64,000 nucleotides of DNA, taken from positions 105,150 to 169,149 of the forward strand of contig NZ_JQZV01000013.1 of the NCBI RefSeq assembly GCF_000769115.1. Direction: 5' to 3'. Positions 16,146-24,981 of this stretch are shown here, one piece after another; the stretch's first letter is position 1; every line of letters starts with the position of its first letter. The position numbers were made by a program, and so were the translations under genes. This DNA is from Porphyromonas canoris. Its GTDB lineage: Bacteria > Bacteroidota > Bacteroidia > Bacteroidales > Porphyromonadaceae. Below the pieces are notes generated by a model. The model was not told the origin of the DNA and made no database searches. It saw only the letters and a program-made list of their open reading frames with translations.

Positions 16146-17714
16146 ATGTATTCAGATCAACTCAACGTTCAGATTCTTTGCTCTCTACTTAAAGCTCACG
16201 GATTGAAACGGGTGGTTCTCTGTCCCGGAAGCCGTAATGCTCCGATAATAGAGAGCATTTCCGGGGACTCTTTCTTTGAATGTTACTCCATTACAGATGA
16301 GCGCAGTGCCGGCTTTGTGGCATTGGGGTTGATTTTGGAAACGGAGCAGCCGGTTGCTGTTTGCTGCACGAGCGGATCTGCGTTGCTCAATCTGCACTCT
16401 GCCGTATCGGAAGCATTTTATCGCAACATGCCTCTTCTTGTCCTTTCTGCAGACCGTCCACAAGAATGGATAGGGCAGATGGATGGGCAGACCCTGCCGC
16501 AACCTTATCTGTTCGGGACGCTTTCTCGCAAGAGTGTTACTCTGCCGGAAGTGCACACTTCTGCGGATCATTGGTACTGCAACAGGCTTGTAAACGAGGC
16601 ACTGCTTGCTTTGCAGAGAAAGGACATACAAGGTCCGGTGCATATCAATATCCCTTTGAGCGAACCTCTTTTTGCTTTCAATACTCCGGCATTGCCGGTA
16701 GAAAGAAAGATAGAGTGGCTTTCCGATGCGGACGACATAAGGGCGCTTTGGAGCAAGGCGTCCCGAAAGCTGATCATTGTGGGGCAGATGGACTCTCAGC
16801 GTGAAGCTTTCTCTCTTATATTCCCGACCTCTGCTGTTGTCTTGGCAGACCATCTCTCGAACCGACCGCAAGAAGCTCTTGAGAGTCGCTTCTACAGCTA
16901 TTGCGAAGAGCTGCAACCCGATATTGTCGTTACGATAGGAGGCAGTATTTTGTCGAAGAAGCTGAAGCAGGATATGCGGAAATATCCTCCGAAGATGCAC
17001 TGGCACGTCTCTCCAAGTGGTGAGGTTGCCGATGTTTTCATGTCTCTTACGCATCTGATCCCGCTTTGTCCCAAAGATTTCACCGCGATTATAGCAAACG
17101 AAACGGCACGAGAGAGCGATCTTGCTTACAGACAGTTGTGGAAGAAGAACGCCATTGACCCCGTTGCGAGTGCTCCGAAAGAGCCGGAGAGCAGAGTAGT
17201 GGCAGAGGTCTTGAAGCAGATACCGCCCCGAAGCGTTCTCCATCTGGGCAATAGTTTGAGTGTCCGCCTTGCTCAGCACTATCCTCTTCCCGCAGATGTC
17301 CGGGTGCACTGCAACCGTGGGGTGAGCGGTATCGACGGTTCTCTCTCCGCCGCAGTAGGTGCCGCGATGGCATCGGATACGCTTCATTTCGTCCTGCTGG
17401 GCGATCTCAGTTTCTTCTATGACGCCAATGCGTTGTGGAACTCTCACGTACCATCCAATCTTCGGATCATCATCTTGAACAATGGAGAAGGCAGAATCTT
17501 CGAGACCATTCCGGGACTTCGAGACTGCTCATCGCTACGTCCGTTCGTTACCGGACAGCACCAATGCTCGGCTCAAGGATGGGTAGAAGGTTTGGGGCTG
17601 ACCTACATCGCCGTCAAAACCGAGGACCGGCTCGCTCTCGCCATATCAACCCTCGCCTCCGACCGATGCGATAAAGCCGTGGTAGTGGAGGTCTTTACGC
17701 CGCTCTCGGTCTGA
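16146..17714 (+). CDS. menD: SEPHCHC synthase, thiamine-diphosphate dependent
   Basis: 2-succinyl-5-enolpyruvyl-6-hydroxy-3-cyclohexene-1-carboxylate synthase, 522 aa. It joins isochorismate and 2-oxoglutarate in menaquinone synthesis. Visible features: VVLCPGSRNAPI at the N-terminus, the catalytic glutamate in TDERSAGFVALG, CCTSGSALLN, DRPQEWIGQMDGQTL, and the TPP/metal motif LLGDLSFFYDANALW followed by IILNNGEG. The length is slightly below E. coli MenD (556). It depends on TPP, which links it to the thiamine uptake genes elsewhere in the window. Later men genes do not follow; the operon ends here, 76 bp before a 22-bp repeat array. Confidence 0.96.
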   Translation: MYSDQLNVQILCSLLKAHGLKRVVLCPGSRNAPIIESISGDSFFECYSITDERSAGFVALGLILETEQPVAVCCTSGSALLNLHSAVSEAFYRNMPLLVLSADRPQEWIGQMDGQTLPQPYLFGTLSRKSVTLPEVHTSADHWYCNRLVNEALLALQRKDIQGPVHINIPLSEPLFAFNTPALPVERKIEWLSDADDIRALWSKASRKLIIVGQMDSQREAFSLIFPTSAVVLADHLSNRPQEALESRFYSYCEELQPDIVVTIGGSILSKKLKQDMRKYPPKMHWHVSPSGEVADVFMSLTHLIPLCPKDFTAIIANETARESDLAYRQLWKKNAIDPVASAPKEPESRVVAEVLKQIPPRSVLHLGNSLSVRLAQHYPLPADVRVHCNRGVSGIDGSLSAAVGAAMASDTLHFVLLGDLSFFYDANALWNSHVPSNLRIIILNNGEGRIFETIPGLRDCSSLRPFVTGQHQCSAQGWVEGLGLTYIAVKTEDRLALAISTLASDRCDKAVVVEVFTPLSV

Positions 17715-17790
17715 TCATCTCTCTTCTCACATCCCTACTCCTGTATCCGTATCGCTTTCCGTTTCTTTTCTTGATTTTTGGGAACGGACA
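17715..17790. other. Intergenic spacer between menD and repeat array
   Basis: Pyrimidine-rich sequence with no gene or clear hairpin terminator for menD. The interval from menD to the convergent hexosaminidase gene (17715-18426) is otherwise filled by the repeat arrays and terminator listed separately. Confidence 0.5.
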
Positions 17791-18186
17791 GATTGATAAT
17801 TATCGTTTCTCAGATTAGTAATTACCATTTCTCGGATTAGTAATTACCATTTCTCGGATTAGTAATTACCATTTCTTGGATTAGTAATTACCGTTTCTCG
17901 GATTAGTAATTACCGTTTCTCGGATTAGTAATTACTGTTTCGTGGATTAGTAATTACTGTTTCGTGGATTAGTAATTACCGTTTCTCGGATTAGTAATTA
18001 CTGTTTCTCGGATTAGTAATTACCATTTCGTGGATTAGTAATTACCGTTTCATGGATTAGTAATTACCGTTTCATGGATTAGTAATTACCGTTTCGTGGA
18101 TTAGTAATTACCATTTCGTGGATTAGTAATTACTGTTTCGTGGATTAGTAATTACTGTTTTTAGGATTGGTGATTATCATTTTCTG
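17791..18186. repeat. 22-bp tandem repeat array, 18 units
   Basis: Eighteen head-to-tail 22-bp units with no spacers: a degenerate first unit (17791-17812), sixteen close copies (17813-18164) and a degenerate last unit (18165-18186). Each core unit reads GATTAGTAATTAC, then a variable CA, CG or TG, then TTTC and a variable pair (TC, TT, GT, AT) before a final G. The perfect palindrome GTAATTAC is invariant in all sixteen core units. The unit length is not a multiple of 3 and no frame stays open, so the array is non-coding. It lies between two convergent genes. Confidence 0.97.
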
Positions 18187-18270
18187 GAAAGTAGCAAATC
18201 CTTTTCCATAAACCTTTAGAGCTTTCTCCAAAAAGATTAGGAACTTTTCTCTGAAACCTTTGGAGCTTTT
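18187..18270. repeat. Degenerate 22-bp-periodic repeat patch
   Basis: Directly abuts the main array. Core blocks CCTTTAGAGCT, GATTAGGAACT and CCTTTGGAGCT end at 18223, 18245 and 18267, each 22 bp apart, and are separated by CTCCA/CTCTGA-type spacers. The reverse complement resembles the patch at 58837-58945 (CCTAATCTTTTTGGAGAA followed by a CTAAAGG block). Confidence 0.7.
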
Positions 18271-18302
18271 TGCATGTCCCTGTATAGGCTCTTGACTTTA
18301 GG

Positions 18303-18351
18303 AGAGAAAATAACAATCGCCTGCCAAGAAGAAAGCTCTCGGCAGGCGATT
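18303..18351 (-). terminator. Terminator of the GH20 gene
   Basis: An 11-bp stem (AATCGCCTGCC at 18315-18325 with GGCAGGCGATT at 18341-18351). Read on the minus strand it is followed by GTTATTTTCTC, a modest T-rich tract. It lies 76 bp beyond the hexosaminidase stop. Confidence 0.75.
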
Positions 18352-18426
18352 ATGTGTGTTGAAAAATCTGCGATTTCGGAACAATTCTCTGCTTCGACAA
18401 GGCAAAGGCAGCTCCTTATCGACTCT

Positions 18427-20805
18427 TTACTTCTTGTGGAATACTCTGTAATCTTCTATCGGTGCGGATTTCGGAGTGTTATATGGCTTGTAAGCCACGC
18501 GGTTGTCGTTCCAGAGTGTCGGCCAGCCGCCTTGTACTTTGGCTTGTATCTCGTATTTGATCGAGTGCAGCCCTGCTCCGAGCGCAAGAGCAACATCCTG
18601 ACGAGAGTAGCGAGGTACTTCTTTGCTGTTGTCTATGACGAGTTCGCCATTGATCCATACTCTGTTCACGTCTGACTGGAAGACGTAAACGCCCGGCTCC
18701 GGTATGAGGAAGTATCCTTCTATGATGGTTCCGAAGATGTTGAAGTCGAACGTACCGGGAACAAGATAGCTCTTGTTGGCATCTTTCAATGCGGTGAGGA
18801 TGCCGCTCTCCATGTTGGCTGACTGATGGGAAGCCAAATCTTCTACTTTTCTGACATCCTCTTTGTGGGTGATAAACTTGAGCCCCTGAGCATAAACCCC
18901 GCTTGAAGCAAGAGCCACACTGTCTATCGCTTCCACAGGAGCGGTATAGTTGTCCAACTTGGTAAGGGTCAGTGTGCGGACTTTGCTTAATACTCCCGAA
19001 GGCAGTACGCTGGCGATCTTGAGCGTTGTAGTCTCATTGAATGTGAGAGGAGCCGTATATTCCGTACTCTTTTCATTAGGCTCCGATCCGTCGGTGGTGT
19101 ACACCATCTTCACAGGGCGGGTTGTCTTGAACGGAATGGTAAGGCTGTCGATGAACTGGATGCGGTCGAGAGAACCGTTTTCCTGCTCCGGAAGCGGAAT
19201 ATGATAGTTGACATCGTGCATGTCGAGACGCACATAAGTGTTGTTCACACGGCGAGAGAAGTCGTGGAAATCTTTTCTGTCTACAGGTGTCCATCCTATC
19301 TCGGCAAGAGCAAACATACGTGGATAGGCGTAGTATTGACGGATGCTTTCGTCATATAGATACTCTCCCCAAAGATTGGCTTGTGGTCCGAGTATGAGAT
19401 GCTGCTTTTCCGCCGGAATCTTATCCGATGCGGGGTTGTAAGAATAGACCCTTTCAAGTGTAGAGTAACCTCCGATGGCGACCGGCTCTACATTATGATC
19501 GCCCTGGTAAGCATCAATATAAAGACCGGTAGTCCATGGCGACATGATCACTTCATGATTAAGCTCTGTCGCCGCAATACCTCCCTCTTCTCCTCTCCAT
19601 GACATAACGATGGCAGATGGTGCCAATCCGCCTTCGAGAATCTCATCCCAACCTATGAGGGCTTTGTTGTTCTCGGCAAGAAAGCGTCCTATTCTGGTGA
19701 TGAAGTAGCTTTGAAGCTCATGCTCGTCTTTCAGATTCTCCGCTTTGATTCTCGCTTGGCACAGCGGACACTCTTTCCATCTTGTCTTGGGGCATTCGTC
19801 GCCTCCGATGTGGAAATATTTTGAGGGGAATAGCGGTATCACTTCGGAGATGACATCCTCCAAGAACTTGAAAACTTCTTCTTTCCCGGCACAGAATACG
19901 TCTTCTTCCACCCCCCAGATATTGCGCACCTTAAAGTCGCGTGGGAAGCAAGCCAACTCCGGATACGCAACAAGTGCAGCCATGGCGTGCCCCGGAAGCT
20001 CTATCTCCGGAATGATCTCTACATAGCGTTCGGCAGCATAAGCAACAATATCTTTGATCTCTTCTTGAGTGTAGTAGAAAGGACCATATTCAAATCCTTC
20101 TCCTTCTGTTCTCACAGAACCTACCTCCACAAGACGAGGATACTTTTTGATTTCGATACGCCAAGCCTGATCTTCTGTCAAGTGCCAGTGTAGTTTATTG
20201 ACCTTAAGCATGGAGAGAATGTCTATGTGCTTCTTCATGTCTTCCACAGTGATGAAGTGGCGACAAGCATCCAAAAGAAGTCCGCGATAGTGGTATCTCG
20301 GATAGTCCTTGATGGATACGGCAGGGATGGTCCAAGCCACATCTTCCACTCTTTTGCTGCTTTCTACTTCTGCCGGAAGGAGTTGCAAAAGAGTTTGAAG
20401 TCCATAGAATGCACCTTGAGGAGTGGCACCCACGATGTCGATACCTGCTTCGGATGAGTTGAAAGTGTACGCTTCGTGGTTCTCCGAAATAGAAGGATCC
20501 ACAGAGATACGAATGTAGTTGCTGCTAACCGGAGCCGAAACCAATCCGAGCTTGTAACCGGTGGATGCCATAAGCTTATCGGCAAAAAGCTTGGCTATTC
20601 CGGTAAGTGTGTCTCCCTCTGCCACAAAGACAGTATTGCGGGTGATCGTGAATGCTCCTGCGGTTGTCTCGGTAAGCTCTACCGGCTGAGGAATGATGTT
20701 GATGCCTTCATTATAAGGCTTTACCACATACTCTTTCGGAGTGCATGCGGTAATAAAAAGCGTTGCCAACAGCGCGGCAGCTAAAGCATGAAAGTATTTT
20801 CTCAT
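18427..20805 (-). CDS. Beta-N-acetylhexosaminidase, GH20 lipoprotein with PA14 domain
   Basis: Exported glycosidase, 792 aa, releasing terminal GlcNAc or GalNAc from host or bacterial glycans. The lipoprotein signal ends FITAC (C21). An N-terminal GH20b domain (about 35-160) precedes the GH20 catalytic barrel (about 165-520), with the catalytic pair D336-E337 in HIGGDECPKTRW and WHLTEDQAWRIEIK upstream. A chitobiase-type C-terminal domain follows (about 545-630, MVYTTDGSEPNEKSTEY). The last about 140 residues fit a PA14-like carbohydrate-binding domain (VYVFQSDVNRVWINGELVIDN). Family members in Bacteroidetes digest mucin and N-glycans. It stands alone between the repeat array and glyA. Confidence 0.95.
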   Translation of the reverse strand: MRKYFHALAAALLATLFITACTPKEYVVKPYNEGINIIPQPVELTETTAGAFTITRNTVFVAEGDTLTGIAKLFADKLMASTGYKLGLVSAPVSSNYIRISVDPSISENHEAYTFNSSEAGIDIVGATPQGAFYGLQTLLQLLPAEVESSKRVEDVAWTIPAVSIKDYPRYHYRGLLLDACRHFITVEDMKKHIDILSMLKVNKLHWHLTEDQAWRIEIKKYPRLVEVGSVRTEGEGFEYGPFYYTQEEIKDIVAYAAERYVEIIPEIELPGHAMAALVAYPELACFPRDFKVRNIWGVEEDVFCAGKEEVFKFLEDVISEVIPLFPSKYFHIGGDECPKTRWKECPLCQARIKAENLKDEHELQSYFITRIGRFLAENNKALIGWDEILEGGLAPSAIVMSWRGEEGGIAATELNHEVIMSPWTTGLYIDAYQGDHNVEPVAIGGYSTLERVYSYNPASDKIPAEKQHLILGPQANLWGEYLYDESIRQYYAYPRMFALAEIGWTPVDRKDFHDFSRRVNNTYVRLDMHDVNYHIPLPEQENGSLDRIQFIDSLTIPFKTTRPVKMVYTTDGSEPNEKSTEYTAPLTFNETTTLKIASVLPSGVLSKVRTLTLTKLDNYTAPVEAIDSVALASSGVYAQGLKFITHKEDVRKVEDLASHQSANMESGILTALKDANKSYLVPGTFDFNIFGTIIEGYFLIPEPGVYVFQSDVNRVWINGELVIDNSKEVPRYSRQDVALALGAGLHSIKYEIQAKVQGGWPTLWNDNRVAYKPYNTPKSAPIEDYRVFHKK

Positions 20806-20841
20806 ATCTAAAAGTGTGTAGAAAGTTTTCGGACAATAAAG

Positions 20842-20907
20842 AAGAGTTTAGAAAAAACGGATCAAACTAAGACTCTTAGCCTGATAAATGGTTTTTTCTA
20901 AACTCTT
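20842..20907 (-). terminator. Large hairpin terminator between glyA and GH20 gene
   Basis: A perfect 17-bp stem (20842-20858 with 20891-20907, arms containing GTTTTTTCTAAACTC) encloses a 32-base loop that itself holds a 5-bp hairpin (CTAAG-ACT-CTTAG, 20867-20879). It sits 33 bp after the glyA stop on the minus strand and would end glyA transcription. Confidence 0.8.
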
Positions 20908-20939
20908 ATGTAACTGTTCTTAAATGTATCTTATCTCTC

Positions 20940-22220
20940 TTACCAAGCGAAGATCGGGTAAGATTCCATCATTTCGTTGACCTCTCCACGAACAGCGGCA
21001 ATCACTTGTTCGTCTGTCGGAGATGTAAGTACACGGTCGATAAGTCCGGCAATGCGTTTGATCTCTTCTTCCTTCACACCACGAGTGGTAAGTGCAGGCG
21101 TTCCGAGACGGATTCCGGAAGTTTGGAATGCCGAACGTGTATCGAATGGTACCATATTTTTATTCACTGTGATGTCTGCCAGAACAAGAGCATTTTCGGC
21201 TACTTTACCGGTCAGTTCAGGGAACTTAGGACGAAGATCCACCAACATACTGTGGTTGGATGTTCCGCCGGATACGATCTTGTATCCCATCTCTACCAAT
21301 GTGTCGGCAAGGACAGAAGCGTTCTTCTTTACTTGTTCCTGATATGTGCGGAACTCCGGCTGCAATGCTTCACCGAAAGCAACAGCCTTAGCAGCAATAA
21401 CATGCTCCAACGGACCGCCTTGTACTCCAGGGAAAACCGCAGAGTCGAGAAGTTGAGACATACGCTTGATCTCACCTTTAGGAGTGGTAAGTCCCCATGG
21501 ATTTTCAAAGTCTTTGCCAAGAAGGATGATACCACCGCGAGGACCGCGCAAAGTCTTATGGGTTGTGGAAGTAACAATGTGTGCATACTTTACCGGGTTA
21601 TCCAAAAGACCGGCTGCGATAAGCCCTGCAGGGTGAGCCATATCTACCATAAGAAGAGCACCTACACTGTCGGCGATGGCACGCATACGAGCATAATCCC
21701 ATTCGCGAGAATAAGCAGAACCTCCGGCAACAATCAACTTTGGTTTGTGTTCTTTAGCCAAACGTTCCATCTCTTCGTAATCTACGGTTTCATCGCTCTG
21801 ACGCAAGCTGTAAGCTACAGGGTTGTAAAGAAGACCTGAGCTGTTTACAGCCGCTCCGTGAGAAAGGTGTCCCCCATGAGCGAGATTGAGTCCAAGGAAA
21901 GTGTCGCCCGGTTTGAGCACTGCGAGGAATACTGCCATATTGGCTTGTGCTCCCGAGTGAGGCTGAACGTTAGCCCATTCCGCGCCATAAAGTTGCTTAA
22001 GACGGTCTATTGCCATCTGTTCTGCTTTGTCCACTACTTGGCATCCACCGTAATATCTCTTGCCGGGATAGCCTTCTGCATATTTGTTTGTGAAGCAGCT
22101 TCCCATAGCTTTCATTACATTCTCGGACACGAAGTTTTCGGAAGCGATAAGCTCCAAGCCGTGTCTCTGTCTTCTGTCTTCCTCTTGAATGAGATCGAAG
22201 ATTGGATCGTGTTGATTCAT
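20940..22220 (-). CDS. glyA: Serine hydroxymethyltransferase
   Basis: PLP enzyme interconverting serine and glycine with transfer of the C1 unit to tetrahydrofolate; cytoplasmic. It has 426 aa, the usual length. Conserved blocks: [51 protein letters not shown], and the PLP lysine in [14 protein letters not shown], with FPGVQGGP afterwards. The gene is on the same strand as the upstream DUF3127 gene (81 bp gap) and ends in a strong hairpin. No upstream glycine or folate riboswitch was seen. Confidence 0.98.
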   Translation of the reverse strand: MNQHDPIFDLIQEEDRRQRHGLELIASENFVSENVMKAMGSCFTNKYAEGYPGKRYYGGCQVVDKAEQMAIDRLKQLYGAEWANVQPHSGAQANMAVFLAVLKPGDTFLGLNLAHGGHLSHGAAVNSSGLLYNPVAYSLRQSDETVDYEEMERLAKEHKPKLIVAGGSAYSREWDYARMRAIADSVGALLMVDMAHPAGLIAAGLLDNPVKYAHIVTSTTHKTLRGPRGGIILLGKDFENPWGLTTPKGEIKRMSQLLDSAVFPGVQGGPLEHVIAAKAVAFGEALQPEFRTYQEQVKKNASVLADTLVEMGYKIVSGGTSNHSMLVDLRPKFPELTGKVAENALVLADITVNKNMVPFDTRSAFQTSGIRLGTPALTTRGVKEEEIKRIAGLIDRVLTSPTDEQVIAAVRGEVNEMMESYPIFAW

Positions 22221-22301
22221 AAAGTCAAATAATGATTATAGTGTGGTTCTAATGTTTGATGTCTATTCCTTTTATGTTATCGGATATTCCGGACGGAAAG
22301 A

Positions 22302-22721
22302 TCAGAATGGAAGATCGTCCGTAGGATCGTTCACTATTCCCTGTTGAGGTGTGGCGGGACCGAAATTAACCTGTGTCTGAGTTTGAGGAGCCGGTGCCGG
22401 CTGGGGTTGTACACCCATCTGGCTGATGGCTTGAGCCTGTTCGCCGCGAATAACGTTTCTGCATTGTACATCGGTGTACCAGCGTCCGTTAAACTCGCGA
22501 CTATTCACTTCAAACTCTATGGTGATGATCTCCCCAAGCTTTATGTTCGCCATATTGATACGATCTTCGCCGAAGATGTTAAAGGCTACCGTTCTTGGAT
22601 AGATATCGTTCGTCTCCATTACGTAGTCTTGCTTCTTCCATGTTGTGCCGGGATTACGTTTGCTCTCTCCCGATATCGGTTCCAATACGTGGGTGATCTT
22701 TCCTGTCAAGTAATTGTTCAT
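22302..22721 (-). CDS. DUF3127 protein, OB-fold-like with SSB-like acidic tail
   Basis: Bacteroidetes-restricted DUF3127 family, 139 aa. The first about 100 residues look like an OB-fold nucleic-acid binding domain: aromatic and basic positions in KRNPGTTWKKQDYVMET, YPRTVAFNIFGEDRI, and VNSREFNGRWYTDVQC. A proline- and glutamine-rich linker (about 108-128) follows. The C-terminus is NDPTDDLPF, an acidic tip ending in a hydrophobic pair that closely resembles the SSB tail (DDDIPF), through which SSB recruits RecO, RecG, PriA and others. That similarity is visible; a role as an SSB-like or SSB-partner protein is inference. It lies between trpS and glyA on the same strand. Confidence 0.85.
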   Translation of the reverse strand: MNNYLTGKITHVLEPISGESKRNPGTTWKKQDYVMETNDIYPRTVAFNIFGEDRINMANIKLGEIITIEFEVNSREFNGRWYTDVQCRNVIRGEQAQAISQMGVQPQPAPAPQTQTQVNFGPATPQQGIVNDPTDDLPF

Positions 22722-22772
22722 CTTTATCTCTGTTTTTGTGTTTAGTTCTTTGTAAATGGAATAGCTTCCTAC

Positions 22773-23780
22773 TTATCGCAAAGCAGGAAATCCGATGATC
22801 TCTCTTACCTTATCCACTGTGAGGCGAGCACTTTCTCTTGCTTGCTCTGCCCCTTCACGAGCTACACGCTCAAGGTAATCCGTATCCGCAGCTATCTCTA
22901 AGATTTTTTCTCTGATAGGAGCAGTGAAAAGGACGATGTCTTCCGCCAACTGCTTCTTCAGGTCTCCATAGCGAACGGAGCAGTCGTTGTACTTATCATT
23001 GAAGTAGTTGTAAGTATCGGGAGAAGAGACAATCTCCAAGAGCGTAAACAGATTCTGAATGGCTTCGGGCTTTTCGCTGTTTGGCTCGGTGGGTCCGGAG
23101 TCTGTAACAGCCTTCATCACTTTTTGCCTTATGGCCTTTTCGTCATCCATCAGGTATATCGCATTGCCTTCGCTTTTGCCCATCTTTCCGCTGCCATCCA
23201 GTCCGGGAACTTTCACTGCCTTGCTACTGAGAGAAAAAGATGCAGGTTCCGGGAAGAAGTCCACGCCATAGATCGTATTGAAACGACGAGCAAACTTCCT
23301 TGCCATCTCCATATTCTGCTCCTGATCTTTTCCTACCGGTACTTTGACGGCACGGTGCATAAGAATATCCGCAGCCATAAGTGTAGGATAGGTGAGTAGC
23401 CCTGCATTGACGTTGTTAGGCTGTTTGCGGGCTTTCTCCTTAAAGGATGTGGTACGTTCCAACTCTCCCAGATAGGCGTTCATATTGAGATAAAGATAGA
23501 GTTCCAACACCTCTTTCACATCGCTCTGAGCATATATTACTGCCTTGGATGGATCTATTCCGCAAGCCAGATACTCTGCCAATATGGTGCGAGTATTCTT
23601 AAGGATGTTGTCCGGATGTGGATGTGTGGTAAGGGAGTGCCAGTCTGCTATGAAGAAGTAGCACTTGCACTCTTCCTGCATAGTAAGAAAGCTTTTGATG
23701 GCACCGAAGTAGTTTCCCAAGTGTAGATTACCTGTGGGACGAATGCCACTTACCACGATATCTTTTTTCTCTGATGTCAT
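22773..23780 (-). CDS. trpS: Tryptophanyl-tRNA synthetase
   Basis: Class I aminoacyl-tRNA synthetase charging tRNA-Trp, 335 aa, as expected. The HIGH-type signature is TGNLHLGNYFGA near residue 18 and the KMSKS-type signature is GKMGKSEGN near 200. LMAADILMH and the QEQNMEMARKFARRFN block are typical of bacterial TrpRS. It is first of a minus-strand run with the DUF3127 gene and glyA. A perfect promoter with embedded inverted repeats lies just upstream (23809-23849), which suggests specific regulation. Confidence 0.98.
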   Translation of the reverse strand: MTSEKKDIVVSGIRPTGNLHLGNYFGAIKSFLTMQEECKCYFFIADWHSLTTHPHPDNILKNTRTILAEYLACGIDPSKAVIYAQSDVKEVLELYLYLNMNAYLGELERTTSFKEKARKQPNNVNAGLLTYPTLMAADILMHRAVKVPVGKDQEQNMEMARKFARRFNTIYGVDFFPEPASFSLSSKAVKVPGLDGSGKMGKSEGNAIYLMDDEKAIRQKVMKAVTDSGPTEPNSEKPEAIQNLFTLLEIVSSPDTYNYFNDKYNDCSVRYGDLKKQLAEDIVLFTAPIREKILEIAADTDYLERVAREGAEQARESARLTVDKVREIIGFPALR

Positions 23781-23808
23781 ATCTGTGAAATTATACTGCT
23801 ATATATAC

Positions 23809-23849
23809 GTTTAGCTCACAAATATAGTCTTTTTCTGTGAGCTAAACAA
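23809..23849 (-). promoter_or_regulatory. trpS promoter with 12-bp inverted-repeat operator
   Basis: On the minus strand, TTG (23847-23849), 20 bases, then TATATTTG (23819-23826) is an ideal Bacteroidetes promoter for trpS. The perfect inverted repeat GTTTAGCTCACA (23809-23820) and TGTGAGCTAAAC (23836-23847) covers the spacer and the region just past the -7 box. One arm lies upstream of the start of transcription, so it is better explained as a protein operator than as an RNA hairpin. Confidence 0.7.
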
Positions 23850-23917
23850 TGCTAAAATCGGATGCTCTCCGATGGTTATACGATGTAAAAGATTGGGATT
23901 GGAGATACAAACGACTT

Positions 23918-24817
23918 CTATTCCTCTTCCATGTCCTGTCCCGGACGGAAGACAAAGCGTCCGCGAATCCGTTTAATAAGATCTATGTTGCCTACCTCCC
24001 CTTCATGATTTATATAGCAGTCCTTCAGTGTCAGGATAGAGCGCAGACCGAATAATGTACCTCTGTTCTGCTCTATGCGACAGCGGTCGAATACGATACC
24101 TTTATTTCCCTCACGCAGCTCTATTAAATCGAACTCTTCATTATGGTGCATATGGCAATCTTGAAAGAGAAAATTCTTGTTTCCGGGCAGTAGACAGATA
24201 ATGCCGTATGTACAATGACAGATGACGGAAGAGATACATCTGAAGTTTCTGCTGTTCTCTGCCAATACACCTATTGTCCCACAGCCGAAAAGCTCACAGT
24301 TTTTCACCTCTATGTTGTCGCAGCTGATAAGGTTGAGAACACCTCCTTCGCAATATCCTTCTTCGGTATGTCCTATTTCAAGATTTACCAACTTGATATT
24401 GGCACAGTCCTTAAAGTTCAGCACGTTGGCATATCTGGGCGATACCAAAATGCGGGAACGGCTCTCCCCCTCTCCCTCTATCGTGATGTTTTCAAGCCCG
24501 TTCAAGATGAGTTCTATACCGTCAAAAACTTCAGAACGAAATATTCCGGGGGAAGAATCAAGGGTAAGATACTCTCCTGCACGAAGAGGAGACATCGCAA
24601 AAATGCGTCCATCTCCTTCTTTTTCCAAAATATCGCTGAGCATTATGTCCGTATTCTTTGCGATATAGATATGGCTGTTGCTGTGAAGAGCTTTGATGAA
24701 GCTTTCTTCATCCGCGACGCGATACACTTTTACATCCGATTGGGCTTGCGCGTGAAAGGAGACCAAACTAAGGATAAAAGAGAACGTTACGGCTCCGAAT
24801 AGGGATAGTATTTTCAT
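23918..24817 (-). CDS. Exported right-handed parallel beta-helix protein
   Basis: Secreted or periplasmic protein, 299 aa, started at the ATG at 24817 because a signal peptide follows directly (MKILSLFGAVTFSFILSLV, ending FHAQAQ); the open frame to 24922 adds a non-signal-like stretch. The body has repeated short strands typical of a pectate-lyase-like beta-helix (NFKDCANIKLVNLEIGH, ISCDNIEVKNCELFGCG, LFQDCHMHHNE, VFDRCRIEQNRG, TLKDCYINHEG). There is no recognisable polysaccharide lyase active site. Possible roles are carbohydrate binding or surface structure. It is on the same strand as trpS, 137 bp upstream of it. Confidence 0.75.
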   Translation of the reverse strand: MKILSLFGAVTFSFILSLVSFHAQAQSDVKVYRVADEESFIKALHSNSHIYIAKNTDIMLSDILEKEGDGRIFAMSPLRAGEYLTLDSSPGIFRSEVFDGIELILNGLENITIEGEGESRSRILVSPRYANVLNFKDCANIKLVNLEIGHTEEGYCEGGVLNLISCDNIEVKNCELFGCGTIGVLAENSRNFRCISSVICHCTYGIICLLPGNKNFLFQDCHMHHNEEFDLIELREGNKGIVFDRCRIEQNRGTLFGLRSILTLKDCYINHEGEVGNIDLIKRIRGRFVFRPGQDMEEE

Positions 24818-24981
24818 AAAGTTGGTGTTTAAGATGATTATTCGCTGCAAAATTAAGAAAAATATCATCTTTCCATGCCGATGCTGAGCCTTTTCACTGC
24901 AGGAGGAAAGAGCATTTTCCATAAGTTGAACGATATTCGTATCTTAGCCAAGTATTAAATAACATCATCATAGAAGGTAAC

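Noticed and set aside
16185-17447. 420-codon open frame on the minus strand inside menD
   Set aside because: It lies entirely opposite menD, has an arginine- and cysteine-rich composition typical of antisense frames, and shows no domain. menD is unambiguous.
17791-18186. CRISPR array
   Set aside because: Repeats are directly tandem with no unique spacers, and no cas genes are present.
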